This document shows, piece after piece, positions 11,978 through 21,958 of a stretch of 64,000 bases of DNA. The translations under genes and the position numbers were made by a program. The first letter of the stretch is position 1. Every line of letters begins with the position of its first letter. Below the pieces are notes generated by a model. That model did not search any database and was not told the DNA's origin. It saw only the letters and a list, made by a program, of their open reading frames with translations. The stretch is taken from assembly GCA_030522415.1 (NCBI GenBank), contig CM060126.1, positions 1,386,333 to 1,450,332 on the forward strand, given 5' to 3'. The stretch comes from Channallabes apus. Lineage: Eukaryota > Chordata > Actinopteri > Siluriformes > Clariidae.

Positions 11978-12970
11978 TGTGAGGGTTGCCCACTAGAGGG
12001 CAGTGTTTTTACTTTGTAGTTTTGGTTCCTAGACTCAGTTTCCCAGAAGCCTCCTCGGTCAGGTGACATGGATACTCACCTGAACTGAGGAGGCTCATTA
12101 GCACTTTTATAAATACCTGTTTGTTCTGGGAAACTGGGTCGAGCATTGATTTCTGTTATGTGGGTTTTGTTTTGTTCTTTTCTGTTTTAGTTTAAACAGT
12201 ATGGTTGGCCTTTTGGTTTCAGGAGCACTTTAAGTTTGTATTTGCTTTGATTCAGTTTATGTCTCTTTGTCTCTGTGTCTCCTAGCAGGATTAGCCTCTA
12301 GGAGAATTAGCCTTTTGTGTTTACCCTTTTGTGTAAGTAACCCCCATTGCATGTTTAGCTAGTAGTCTGTTTAAATACTAATGAGGGTGATACTAACATG
12401 TTTAGATCTTAGTCTGTCTAGTCTTTGAGTCTGTCTAGTCTCCTTGTCTGCTTAGCTCTTAGTCTGTTTAGGTACTAACATCTTTAGCCACTAACCTTTA
12501 GAGTTCTTAGTCTGTTTCATACCTAGTCTGCTGTGCACCTTGTCTGTTCATTCCCTTGTGTCTCAGGCTACTGGCCTGTGTAGCCATTAGTCTGATTAGC
12601 TATGAGCTAGCTTAGCAGCTAATGTGCAGCTCAGCCAGTAGACCTAGCCAAGCCTGTCTTGTGTTTGTTTATCCCTTGCATGCGTAGTCCCTAATGTTTA
12701 GTCCGTTAGGCTGTTTCGTGTGTCTTGTCCTGTCCAGTTTGTATCCCATGTCTGTATTGTATCAATGTATGTAATTCCTTGTTGTATGTCTAAGTGTTTG
12801 AGTTGTTTCTTATGCTCCATGATTTTAGCCAACTCTCTTAGTTCATGTTTTGTTCGTGTTTGCTTTTTGTTTGTTGAATTAATATTAAAGACTCTTTGTT
12901 TCACTGCATCCCCTCTGCATCTATGCCTCAACACCCAGCCCACAGTCCAACACCATAGCAGAACGTGACA
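11978..12970 (+). repeat. 5' LTR (993 bp)
   Basis: Contains a TATAAATA box at 12108, a predicted RNA start near 12137 and an ATTAAA polyadenylation-like hexamer at 12884-12889. The middle (12350-12620) is rich in TTAGTCTGTTTAG-like words and GCTAGC. The short open frames on either strand recur identically in the 3' LTR and are not genes. Confidence 0.95.
12108..12147 (+). promoter_or_regulatory. LTR TATA box and predicted transcription start
   Basis: TATAAATA lies at 12108-12115. Twenty-nine bases from its first T, GGTCGAGCATT occupies 12137-12147, where RNA polymerase II would be expected to start. These 11 bases are exactly complementary to the primer site at 12972-12982, which independently supports this start. 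The related LTR at 63460-63718 has the same box at the same distance from a similar GTCGTGCATTT. Confidence 0.7.
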
Positions 12971-12971
12971 G

Positions 12972-12982
12972 AATGCTCGACC
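12972..12982 (+). other. Self-complementary primer-binding site
   Basis: AATGCTCGACC begins one base after the 5' LTR. It is the exact reverse complement of GGTCGAGCATT at 12137-12147, the predicted RNA 5' end, and the complementarity stops at both sides after 11 bases. No TGG tRNA-type primer site is adjacent. In Tf1 of fission yeast the first 11 bases of the RNA fold back on the primer site and are cleaved to prime minus-strand synthesis; vertebrate sushi elements are reported to use the same mechanism. The match here is observed; its use is inferred. Confidence 0.8.
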
Positions 12983-13051
12983 ATACAAGAGGCATAGCAG
13001 AGGGGCCCCCCCGGGAGAAAATTTTGGGGGGGGGCTGGGACTATAACACCT

Positions 13052-13083
13052 GGGCAAGCTGACCAGGAATAATCAGCTTGCCC
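13052..13083 (+). other. Perfect 11-bp hairpin in the leader
   Basis: GGGCAAGCTGA (13052-13062) pairs with TCAGCTTGCCC (13073-13083) around the 10-base loop CCAGGAATAA. It lies about 70 nt after the primer site in the otherwise G/C-homopolymer-rich leader. Plausible roles are packaging, dimerisation or folding of the self-primer; these are inferences. Confidence 0.65.
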
Positions 13084-13119
13084 CACGTCAAAACAGGGGA
13101 CTGAACTGGAGGTGAGGGG

Positions 13120-13429
13120 GCCTCAGTGGAGGCTCCAGTTTCGCCAGCGGGCCTCAGTGGAGGCTCCAGTTTCGCCAGCGGGCCTCAGTGGAGGCTCCGG
13201 TTTCGCCAGCGGGCCTCAGTGGAGGCTCCGGTTTCGCCAGCGGGCCTCAGTGGAGGCTCCAGTTTCGCCAGCGGGCCTCAGTGGAGGCTCCAGTTTCGCC
13301 AGCGGGCCTCAGTGGAGGCTCCAGTTTCGCCAGCGGGCCTCAGTGGAGGCTCCAGTTTCGCCAGCGGGCCTCAGTGGAGGCTCCAGTTTCGCCAGCGGGC
13401 CTCAGTGGAGGCTCCAGTTTCGCCAGCGC
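13120..13429 (+). repeat. 31-bp minisatellite, ten copies
   Basis: Ten back-to-back copies of a 31-bp unit starting GCCTCAGTGGAGGCTCCAGT. Copies three and four carry the same A-to-G change and the last diverges at its end; the others look identical. No unique spacers separate the copies. Since 31 is not a multiple of three and no stop arises, all three plus frames are open across the array. Confidence 0.95.
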
Positions 13430-14029
13430 GCCGCAGGGGCGTCTTCATGTCCCCAGAGCCCAGCCAGGACCTCGCCAGGGAAAACCCTCACCACGCTCTC
13501 TAGCTTCATTCACAGCGGTGACAGCGACCCGCCACCGCCAGACTTCGAGAGCGTGCTTCCATCACCACCCGGTGTCAAAGGAGGCCAGAGTACTGCAGAG
13601 GCCGCCCGGCGTGAGGACAACACAGTGCTGCATCGGCCGCCCGACTTGGAGGGCGATTCAGTGCTGCAGCCATCGCTCCACCGGCAAGAGCGACACAGCA
13701 CTGCCTCCAACGCCCGGCCTACACCAGCGATCCGGCACTGCCTCCGCCGCCCGGCCTACGGCATCGGCCCAGTGCTGCCTCCGCCACCCGACGACGTCAT
13801 GAGCTCACCGCCGCTCAGCCCCGAGGACGAGCCATTGCTGCCTCCGCCACCCAGCCTCGGGTGCAGGCCGCTGCTGCACCCGGTGCCTGGCTTCGGCGGC
13901 AATTCAAGCTCGCCCACCCTCCCACCCACCTTGGGGAGCCTGCTCGTCGGCGTCGCAGTCGGGTGGAATGACCCGGGACATGGGGAAGGGTACCCCGGAC
14001 CTCCGTTAGCGCTCCGGAGGAGCGTTTTT

Positions 14030-14039
14030 AAGGGGGGGG
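14030..14039 (+). other. Polypurine tract
   Basis: AAGGGGGGGG sits three bases (tac) before the 3' LTR. This is the usual position of the RNase H-resistant primer for plus-strand synthesis and confirms element polarity. Confidence 0.85.
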
Positions 14040-14042
14040 TAC

Positions 14043-15035
14043 TGTGAGGGTTGCCCACTAGAGGGCAGTGTTTTTACTTTGTAGTTTTGGTTCCTAGACT
14101 CAGTTTCCCAGAAGCCTCCTCGGTCAGGTGACATGGATACTCACCTGAACTGAGGAGGCTCATTAGCACTTTTATAAATACCTGTTTGTTCTGGGAAACT
14201 GGGTCGAGCATTGATTTCTGTTATGTGGGTTTTGTTTTGTTCTTTTCTGTTTTAGTTTAAACAGTATGGTTGGCCTTTTGGTTTCAGGAGCACTTTAAGT
14301 TTGTATTTGCTTTGATTCAGTTTATGTCTCTTTGTCTCTGTGTCTCCTAGCAGGATTAGCCTCTAGGAGAATTAGCCTTTTGTGTTTACCCTTTTGTGTA
14401 AGTAACCCCCATTGCATGTTTAGCTAGTAGTCTGTTTAAATACTAATGAGGGTGATACTAACATGTTTAGATCTTAGTCTGTCTAGTCTTTGAGTCTGTC
14501 TAGTCTCCTTGTCTGCTTAGCTCTTAGTCTGTTTAGGTACTAACATCTTTAGCCACTAACCTTTAGAGTTCTTAGTCTGTTTCATACCTAGTCTGCTGTG
14601 CACCTTGTCTGTTCATTCCCTTGTGTCTCAGGCTACTGGCCTGTGTAGCCATTAGTCTGATTAGCTATGAGCTAGCTTAGCAGCTAATGTGCAGCTCAGC
14701 CAGTAGACCTAGCCAAGCCTGTCTTGTGTTTGTTTATCCCTTGCATGCGTAGTCCCTAATGTTTAGTCCGTTAGGCTGTTTCGTGTGTCTTGTCCTGTCC
14801 AGTTTGTATCCCATGTCTGTATTGTATCAATGTATGTAATTCCTTGTTGTATGTCTAAGTGTTTGAGTTGTTTCTTATGCTCCATGATTTTAGCCAACTC
14901 TCTTAGTTCATGTTTTGTTCGTGTTTGCTTTTTGTTTGTTGAATTAATATTAAAGACTCTTTGTTTCACTGCATCCCCTCTGCATCTATGCCTCAACACC
15001 CAGCCCACAGTCCAACACCATAGCAGAACGTGACA
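14043..15035 (+). repeat. 3' LTR (993 bp)
   Basis: Offset from the 5' LTR by exactly 2065 bases throughout, with no indel and no substitution that I could find by eye. It ends CGTGACA directly before the second copy of the caaac target duplication. Confidence 0.95.
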
Positions 15036-15639
15036 CAAACGCTTGATTGCAGTTATTGCTGCTAAGGGTGGCCCAACCAGTTATTAGGTTCAGGGGGCAA
15101 TTACTTTTTCACACAGGTCCATGTAGGTTTGGAATTTTTTTCTCCCTAAATAATAAAACCCCTCATTTAAAAACTGCATTTTGTGTTTACTTGTGTTATC
15201 TTTGACTAATAGTTAAATGTGTTTGATGATCAGAAACATTTTGTGTGACAAACATGCAAAAGAATAAGAAATCAGGAGGGGGGCAAATAGTTTTTCACAC
15301 CACTGTATATCATATTTTTATTAAAGCACAAAAAATCTGGCTATAATTAAAGATAAAACATTTTAGACATTTTTTTAAATGAAAATTTCAAAATAAAGTA
15401 AAATATTTAAAAAAATGAATAATTTGTGGTGTCAGAGGTTTCTGGTGTTCACATGCTGCTGTTATTCAGCGAGTTGACGTCCCCAGAGAGGCGTTTCAAT
15501 CACTAAAATAATAAAATAACGAACAAATAAAACAGGAGCAGTCAGCAGCTCGCTGGGAAACGCAGCACAGAGACACGGATCGGCTCAGATGAAGGTTGCA
15601 TCAGTCACAACCTCTTTTGGAACGCAACAGGAGGAGACG

Positions 15640-15786
15640 GATCTCCCGCTGAGATGCTAATCAAGATGGCCGCCGCAGCAATTAAAGGCGAGTGGAGAGA
15701 ATCGCCGGGGCGCCGCTCTAATCACGCAGCCTCATCAGCGCGGGAGCCGAGCATCCTCGTGCATCTCATCCAGCCCTAATTATCAC
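15640..15786. promoter_or_regulatory. Candidate conserved noncoding or enhancer block
   Basis: Within about 150 bases are AAGATGGCCGCC (15663-15674, close to the YY1 consensus), CTAATCA, CAATTAAAGG, CTAATCACG and CTAATTATC, that is, several homeodomain TAAT cores in a compact, non-repetitive, GC-balanced stretch surrounded by AT-rich DNA. Motif density is observed; conservation and enhancer activity are inference only. Confidence 0.3.
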
Positions 15787-15788
15787 CC

Positions 15789-15813
15789 TGTGTGTGTGTG
15801 TGTGTGTGTGTGT
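15789..15813. repeat. (TG)n microsatellite
   Basis: Perfect TG run of about 12 units directly after the candidate regulatory block. Confidence 0.9.
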
Positions 15814-16985
15814 TTCTTTCCTCCTAAACCTTTAAATGAGGTCCCTAAAAGGCACGATATTGACACACACACACATACGCACAAAATTCCCCAGAGTCCA
15901 GCACTGACCTTTAAACAATACAGAAATAAAGGACATTTTTGAGCACAGCGTGGAGGGGTTTTTTCCCAGAGTGCATCACTGCAACAGCCACGGATCAACT
16001 TCCTGACTAGCGCCGGTCGCTCAGTGTCGATTTCCTGCAGTGCACATGTCGATACCGCGTTCACAGCATTGGCCTTTAGAAGGAAAAGAGAGACAGGACG
16101 AGACGTGCGCGACGTCTCCTGCTGCTACAAGCGCATTCGATGGCCCGGGACGCGGCGCTCGGCTCAGAGCCGCACTAGCCAGGCTAACAGCATCCCGATT
16201 AGCACTGTGTAAACAGCATGTGCGGCTTACCACACACTCTGGGCCTTGTCTTTAAGAGTAAACAATAACAATAATTATAGCAATAATAATGCTCATTTAT
16301 TATTATTATTATTATTATTAATAATAAGAAACACTGCATTTTAAAAACCCATGCATTTATTTGTTTGTTTGTGTATTTATTAATTTATTGCTTTGATACA
16401 CAAAAGAAAACAGGTATGAACAGATTTGGTTTACAGTTTTATACATTTTCTTTATAATAGATCATGGTGACCCTGTACATACAGTAGATTACAGAAGTGT
16501 TTAAGTTCATGGCTCTTCTTCCTTTTCTCCACTTTCTAAAACAAACAAAACAGCAACTAAATAAACAAACAAATAGTCAAATAAATCGCTTGCCCCTTAA
16601 TTGCATAAAAAAAAAACCCTCTGAACTTGTGTTGAGACTCTGCTGTCGCGCTGGTGAAGAGCACACATTCATGCTACGCTAGTTATCTCTATAGGTTTCT
16701 TCTTAATGATGATGTAGTGCCTCTGTTTCCGTGGTAACAAGGCTGGATGGTCAGTCATTAGTTTGAATGATGCTGTATGTGTGTGTTTGTACTTGTTACC
16801 CATGATGCTTAGTGCGCTGTGCACATTAACACATTCATCCCTTCTCTTCTTCCTGTAATCACGAGTCGGTTAGCTTAGCTTAGCTTCAGTGGATTAGTGG
16901 AGTGCTAAAGTCATTGAGCCCCTCGAAAAAAATAAAATACGCACTCTGGTCAATTGTCAAATTTTTTCTAAACCTCTCTTTTCTT

Positions 16986-18504
16986 CCCAGATAGCACAGG
17001 TACGTCGCGCAGACGTCTGCTAAAGAGCGTATCATCTGGTAAACATCGCGTTCGTTTTTTTATAGTCGTATTTTGATCGTCTGTAGATCGCCTGTTTGAG
17101 CTGTTAAACGATACATCGTCTTTATATCTATACGACGTCTATACGACGTATCTTTATCATCCGAAATTTGCTGGTATGTGGACGGGAAGCTGCAGCATCA
17201 GCTATGACTTGAATGATTTAAGGTGAAATACGTGAATTTATAATTTTTTTAATCCCGATATTTTACTAGAACATATAGGACGTTTAAAGACGAACACTGT
17301 ATTACTTTGTAGATGTAAATGCAGGTTCATGTTCGTTTACCCATTTTCTTTCTTATACACTCAAAAAAAGGAACTTGGCTACCTGTTACATGTACTAAAA
17401 TGTAATATGTGTTTTGTACATACTGTAATAATTTCATGTTTCCAAGATGAACATGAATAAATTATGTTGTATTTGCATGAAATTCAACAATTTAAAATGT
17501 ATTAGATTCAATCATGTGGAGATAAACCAACGAGATCGTGTCACTATGAAAACCGGAAACATCGCGAGAAGAGAACACAGTTTGTTGAGAAGACAAGCGT
17601 TTGGCGGTCGTGTAGAAAAGGTAAGCAGGAATTAATTCCCATCTTTCTAAATAGAAACGAAATACTGAACATAAATGTCACCTGTTGTTTAGCGATGTTT
17701 AGTCACGTTATTTTGGTTTAAGCTATTTCTTGTATTTTTAATCAGACTTAAAATTAATCAGACTTAAAATTAAGCACGGTTATATGCGCGTGTTTAATCT
17801 GCGGTTCGGTTCTGGTTTCGGTCGGTTCTCATGAGTTGTGAAGCGAGAGGAACAAAGTATAAATATTGTTCATTTGCTAAATTAAGTATCATGAATTTTT
17901 ATTGAATATCTATCTCTGTATTTTTTCACAGCAGTTTGTGACTGAAAGTGTGTCTGCATCTGACTTCAGGAGTTTCCTGACCAACCGGATCTAACGGTCA
18001 TATTTAAAAATCATAACCTACAGTTATAAAGTACAAATGAAAGTAAAACGGTTCTGTTGGTGTTTAATTAATTTTTCTATGATTAATACTTATTTGTGGT
18101 GTTTTATGTTTTGTACATCTTTTCAAATTGAGACCTCATTTGTAAGTTGCTGCTGAAAACAGGGTTTTTATTAAATATAAAATAAAAATATCCGTTTTAT
18201 CCCGTTTGTCTGCTTCCTTCCTTCACAGAATTCTGTTGACCAGGTTAATTATAATTAACCGAGTGTTTTAATAAAACTACGTCTATCCGACATTTGGCAG
18301 GTGTATGAACATCTGATTAACATCGTCTAAAGAGCGGATCAGGGACCTTTTAATTAATTTACCTCTTAAATACGTAGGCTAAGCGTCGTTCTAACATCTG
18401 GCTCGGACGTCTTGGCAACATCTGCCAGACGAGCAAACGCCCTCTGCCAGATGAAAAAGATGACGTTGCATAGACGTCTCCACGACGTCTGTGTGCTATC
18501 TGGG
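16986..18504. mobile_element. GACGTC-rich DNA transposon, non-autonomous, 1.5 kb
   Basis: Both ends begin CCCAGATAGCACA on opposite strands (13 bp perfect), followed by ACGTC-rich subterminal DNA. TT flanks both sides, compatible with a 2-bp target duplication. Internally, taaagagcg occurs near each end and GACGTC/ACGTCT words recur. Short open frames such as 17447-17635 show no transposase signature. I recall similar CCAGATAGCA termini in fish DNA transposons but do not assign a superfamily. Confidence 0.75.
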
Positions 18505-19939
18505 TTTTAAAAGCTCTTTGCTCTACTCAGCTTTGTCGTGCTAATTTACAGCAGGACGCTAAGTCTTAAAAATTCATAATAAGATAATAAAAACAAATTC
18601 ACATCCTGAATAATAAAAGTAAAGGTCATGCTAACTGGCAGCATCATAGGTGAGTTAGCATGTTTAGCACGTGGCTGCTTCGGTACACCTCACACACACC
18701 ATTATACACAATGCTAACTATCAGATTGCTAACACAGAAGTTGCTAATTTAGCTAGCAGCTAGTCACTGTGCAGACTAATACAACCACATGAACCCCCCC
18801 CCCCCCTCTCTTTGTTGCCCATATGAAACTTAACAATATTATTAATTTATTTCCCATAATCCCATGCAACACGTCGGTCGTGTCCGAGAGTTCCACAGCG
18901 CCCGTCTGATTTTCCTTTCCACGCGGATGCTGAAGTGCTAGCGATGGAAACGTTAAGGTTAATGATATGCAGAATTGACCTTTAATATGGGAGTCATGTG
19001 ACTTTAATTGTCACTTTTGTCCTCAGAGCCTCATTTTCTTGGCGTTTCTCTAAAAGCAGCAGAGCGGCTAATGGAGTCGAGGTGAATGAGGCGTAGCTTA
19101 GCACCACTGTAGCGTATGGTGTGGGGCAATGAATATACGACTACACGCTCGCGAGGCTAAGAGCAAAGGGTCAGGATGGTAGCGTCTGTGGGCTAAAATG
19201 CTACAGCGTTAATGTCCTAATGCTACAGTGTGACAACATACCTAAGCTTCGTTAATCAGTTAATCAGTCTTTCTTTCTTTCGCATGACTTATTCTCCATT
19301 TTTTTCTTTCATTTTATTTCTTTCTCTCTATTTTCTCTCTTACCATTTTTTTCTCTTATTTCTTTCGGAAATAAGATTTTTTTTCTTTCTTTCTTTTTAC
19401 TACTTTTTATTTTTCTTTGTCTACTCCTTTCTTAATTCTTAATTCATGTCTTTTATATGATCAGCTCTTTTTCTTTTGCTAAATTTTCTCGTGTTCTTTT
19501 GTCTCATGCCATTCTCTCTTTCTCTCTCTCTCTCTTGCTTTTACATTTTGCCCTGAAATTCTTACTTGGTCTATCTCTCTTTCTTTACACATCTTTTTCC
19601 TCCCGTGTCAGCAGTCATTTATCTGATATGAGGTTTAAGAACACAAATGAGCTCGGGTGGAGGTTTTTCAGATGCATCGCCTGTTAGCTTTTGGTGGCGG
19701 GATGAAGATCTGTCGGAGGGATGAAGACCTGAAGGGCGTCCTGTGTGGATTCCTCACAGAACCTGAAGCCTCATGAGCACGTTGTCGATCAGTGCTTAGA
19801 GATGTGTGTGAGGGATCTCCCCAGGCCATCATTCAATGTACAGTATGTGAGTGCAAAAGTCTCAATAGAGATCGTCTCAGTCTGACTGCAGCTGACTTTG
19901 AGTGACTGACGCATTTCTGCTAACAATCATACTGTATAT
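18505..19939. other. Noncoding; C run, TTAGC-rich DNA, pyrimidine tract
   Basis: A C homopolymer lies near 18795-18807. TTAGC/GCTAA words are frequent at 18640-18770. A long CTTT/TCTC pyrimidine tract covers 19258-19580 and produces the Phe/Leu/Ser-rich open frames there. No gene is seen. Confidence 0.5.
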
Positions 19940-20280
19940 ACCCCTGAAGTTACTGTAATTACCCCACAATGTGCTCATATAACCCCAAAATTACCGTAAT
20001 TACCCCAGCATCGCTCACATAACCCTGAAATTAACGTAATTACCCTAGCATCATTCTGACATAACGAAGAAATTACTGTAAATACGCCACCAATACTCTC
20101 ATATAGCCCCACAATTACAGCAATTACTCTATCAACGCTCTCGCATAACAACCTCTCATATAACCCCAAAACTATCATAATTAACACATTGTGGCTTTCA
20201 TATAACCTAAAATTAATGTAATTACCCCATCATCACTCTCACATACAACCCCAATATTTCCGCTATTACCCCGCTTGATG
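19940..20280. repeat. Degenerate minisatellite, unit about 42 bp
   Basis: Seven to eight imperfect units of the form AACCCCAAAATTACCGTAAT followed by TACCCCANCATCNCTCTCATAT. Divergence between units is high. Confidence 0.75.
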
Positions 20281-21888
20281 TATATAAATAGATGTTTTAC
20301 TCCTCTCACTATTTTCCACTTTCTCCTCTTTTACTCACCCTTTTCCTTTAACAGTGGCATTAAAACTCCATAAATATCTACTTTCTATATTTAGTCCTCA
20401 GAGCCAGTCTTTAGTATTTGAAGGATTTCCGTAGGATTATCAGCGTGATCTTGTTTCCTTTTCGGAATAAATAGAACATTGTGCACATATTAAAATCTTT
20501 TTTTAATCCATCATCACTGGGGGAAAAAGAAAGCTAAATAATTTCCAAGCACAAAAGAGAGACATGGGGTGGCTAAAAATACCATCAATCACATAGATAC
20601 TATAGGAAAAAGTTACAGTAGCTCCAATTAAAAAAAAAACTCCAGAAATATTCTGTATAATTATTTAGGTGCTGATAATTTTTGCAACAGCAACTAAAAG
20701 TGCAATACGTAAGAAAAATGGTATTTACATAAGACTTGTTTAAGCTTAATGAATTTTCCCCCTTTTTTATTAATTTTCCTCATTTCCTTAAGGGGTGCCA
20801 ATACCTTTGGAGGCTCCCTTTTGATTTTCTGCAGATCTGTTTGGTTCGGAACATCGCAGCAAGCAGGGTTCTGTGCCAGTTCTCTGCGCATAACATGCTG
20901 TACACGGTAGCGCTAATCGGTAGCCGGGTCACAGGGGACGCCCCTCTCTGATTGGTGGAGGAGTGGACAGATGCAGTCAGGCGTCTACCCTTTCCGTATT
21001 TTGAGAGATCCAGCTGTGCTAAGCAGTTGTTAGCTTAATGAGTGAAAAAAGAAAGGAATAAGAATCGATTGTTAGCGTGATATGATCTAATTAATGCTAA
21101 GTAGCTTGAATGGTGATAATTATACACCACAGCACTTAGCAGATGTCCTTAGAGACTGCTTTACTGTATGTTCTCTCCTCATGCTGGTACACAAAGGTGT
21201 CTAAGCTTAAGACCTTAATTATTTTCTTGGTTAATAGATAAACTGCTTAAAATACTAGCTAGCTAGTAGTAGCATGTCTGCTTACCCCTTGGCAGCTCCA
21301 TGTATTCACAAAGAACTTGCAGAAATGTCATTTAATCCATTTTAGCCAGTGAGATAAATTGGGATCTTAACGAACTTTTCGTTTTAAATTAAATTAACGG
21401 TGTGCCCTAACTAATTGCAATTTTTTTTTAACCTTCGCAAACACAGCTTCTTTCATTTTTATTAAAATAAAGTCAGATCGCACGGCACTCATATATTCAG
21501 AAAGTAGTTTGATTATAAGCTGCTGATATTTTAGCTTTAGATTCTTTATATTTTTTCTGCTTCTCATCTCGTCTCTTCTCGTTCCTATAAGAAAGAAGCC
21601 GATGCTGGCTGAGAATAGCTGCAGGGCTCCCTCAGCATGGTGGAACATAATGATGGCATGAACTTCTCTCTACTTCACATCAAAGCCTGATGGGTTTTCA
21701 AAAGCGACACCAGATTGTGGATTTGGCCGTGAGAATTCTGGCATGCTTGTTAGTGGATCAAGCCTTGATTATGCTCCAGAGAGAGAGAGAGAAGGGGGGG
21801 GGGAGGGATGTTTCTCCATTTTTTTTCTACGAAGGCATTCGACCTCTTGTACATCTACATTTTTACATCTTCTCGGCTGGGAAAATCC

Positions 21889-21891
<3 letters not shown>
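20281..21891. other. Noncoding; possible DNA-transposon debris
   Basis: At 20660-20820 the words GGTGCTGATAATTTTT and GGGGTGCCAATACCTTTGG resemble ends of Tc1-like elements but no pair of inverted repeats can be delimited. The rest is unremarkable AT-rich DNA. Confidence 0.35.

Positions 21892-21956
<65 letters not shown>
21892..21956. repeat. (AT)n microsatellite
   Basis: About 32 perfect AT units; source of the Tyr-Ile repeat open frames on both strands. Confidence 0.95.

Positions 21957-21958
<2 letters not shown>

Larger units (their letters stand above)
13073..14047 (+). other. Open frame inside the LTR element, probably not a protein
   Basis: The frame is open from 13073 to a stop at 14045-14047, running into the 3' LTR. 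No ATG lies at its 5' end; the first usable starts would be GTG. The first part is the 31-bp repeat read in three successive frames (units such as SVEAPVSPAGLSGG and SGPQWRLQFRQRA). The rest, about 200 residues, is Pro/Ser-rich with PPPP clusters and no gag zinc knuckle, protease DTG or polymerase motif. It may be the eroded 3' tail of an ancestral gag-pol unit or simply noncoding G/C-rich DNA. Confidence 0.5.
11978..15035 (+). mobile_element. Non-autonomous, self-priming LTR retrotransposon (Tf1/sushi-like)
   Basis: Two 993-bp direct repeats (11978-12970, 14043-15035) begin TGTGAGGG and end CGTGACA, obeying the TG...CA rule. The 5-bp host sequence caaac is duplicated at 11973-11977 and 15036-15040, inside the Tc1 transposase gene. 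I see no difference between the LTRs by eye, so the insertion is recent. The internal region is only 1072 bp and encodes no gag, protease, reverse transcriptase, RNase H or integrase. The element must therefore have been mobilised in trans. The primer site is complementary to the predicted transcript 5' end, not to a tRNA, which places it with self-priming Tf1/sushi Ty3/gypsy elements. Orientation is plus, from the TATA box, primer site and polypurine tract. Confidence 0.9.
11012..15087 (+). pseudogene. Tc1-like transposase, frameshifted and interrupted
   Basis: DD34E transposase that would cut and paste the host element by binding its inverted repeats. The ATG at 11012 opens MPRSKEIQEQ, then a small deletion near 11040 shifts the frame into a stop. 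The main frame resumes at 11044 (VIEIYQSGKGYKAISKALGL, paired-like helix-turn-helix) and stays open to 11977. The catalytic triad is visible: D in WTDET (11458), D in QQDNDPKH (11731), E in NPIEMLW (11836), with 34 residues between the last two. The LTR element then interrupts it in the C-terminal SYRK. The last codons (RLIAVIAAKGGPTSY, stop at 15085-15087) lie beyond the LTR element. Apart from the deletion and insertion the catalytic domain looks well preserved. Not functional as it stands. Confidence 0.95.
10632..15305 (+). mobile_element. Tc1-like DNA transposon, split by an LTR element
   Basis: Inverted repeats of about 200 bp begin CAGTGGTGTGAAAAACTA at both ends, flanked by TA (10630-10631 and 15306-15307), the Tc1/mariner target. 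The two repeats differ at many positions, so the insertion is old. Removing the LTR element and one copy of its 5-bp duplication leaves about 1.6 kb, the normal size of a vertebrate Tc1-like transposon. It contains one transposase gene, now broken. Confidence 0.95.
15308..16985. other. Noncoding, partly unique and GC-balanced
   Basis: AT-rich to 15420, then an unusually GC-balanced unique block to about 16250 that includes the candidate regulatory segment below. An ATT microsatellite lies at 16298-16320. Open frames at 15783-16255 lack domains. No exon can be supported. Confidence 0.45.

Noticed and set aside
12720..12968. 82-residue frame duplicated at 14785-15033
   Set aside because: It lies within the LTR and appears twice only because the LTRs are identical.
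13120..13429. CRISPR-like array of ten 31-bp repeats
   Set aside because: The copies are contiguous with no spacers, lie inside an LTR retrotransposon in vertebrate DNA, and no cas-like gene exists.
13112..14047. 311-residue protein in the LTR element as a gag
   Set aside because: No ATG, no zinc knuckle or other gag or pol motif, first part is the 31-bp array, and the frame ends in the 3' LTR.
19230..19687. Hydrophobic Phe/Leu-rich frames resembling membrane proteins
   Set aside because: The underlying DNA is a CTTT/TCTC pyrimidine tract.
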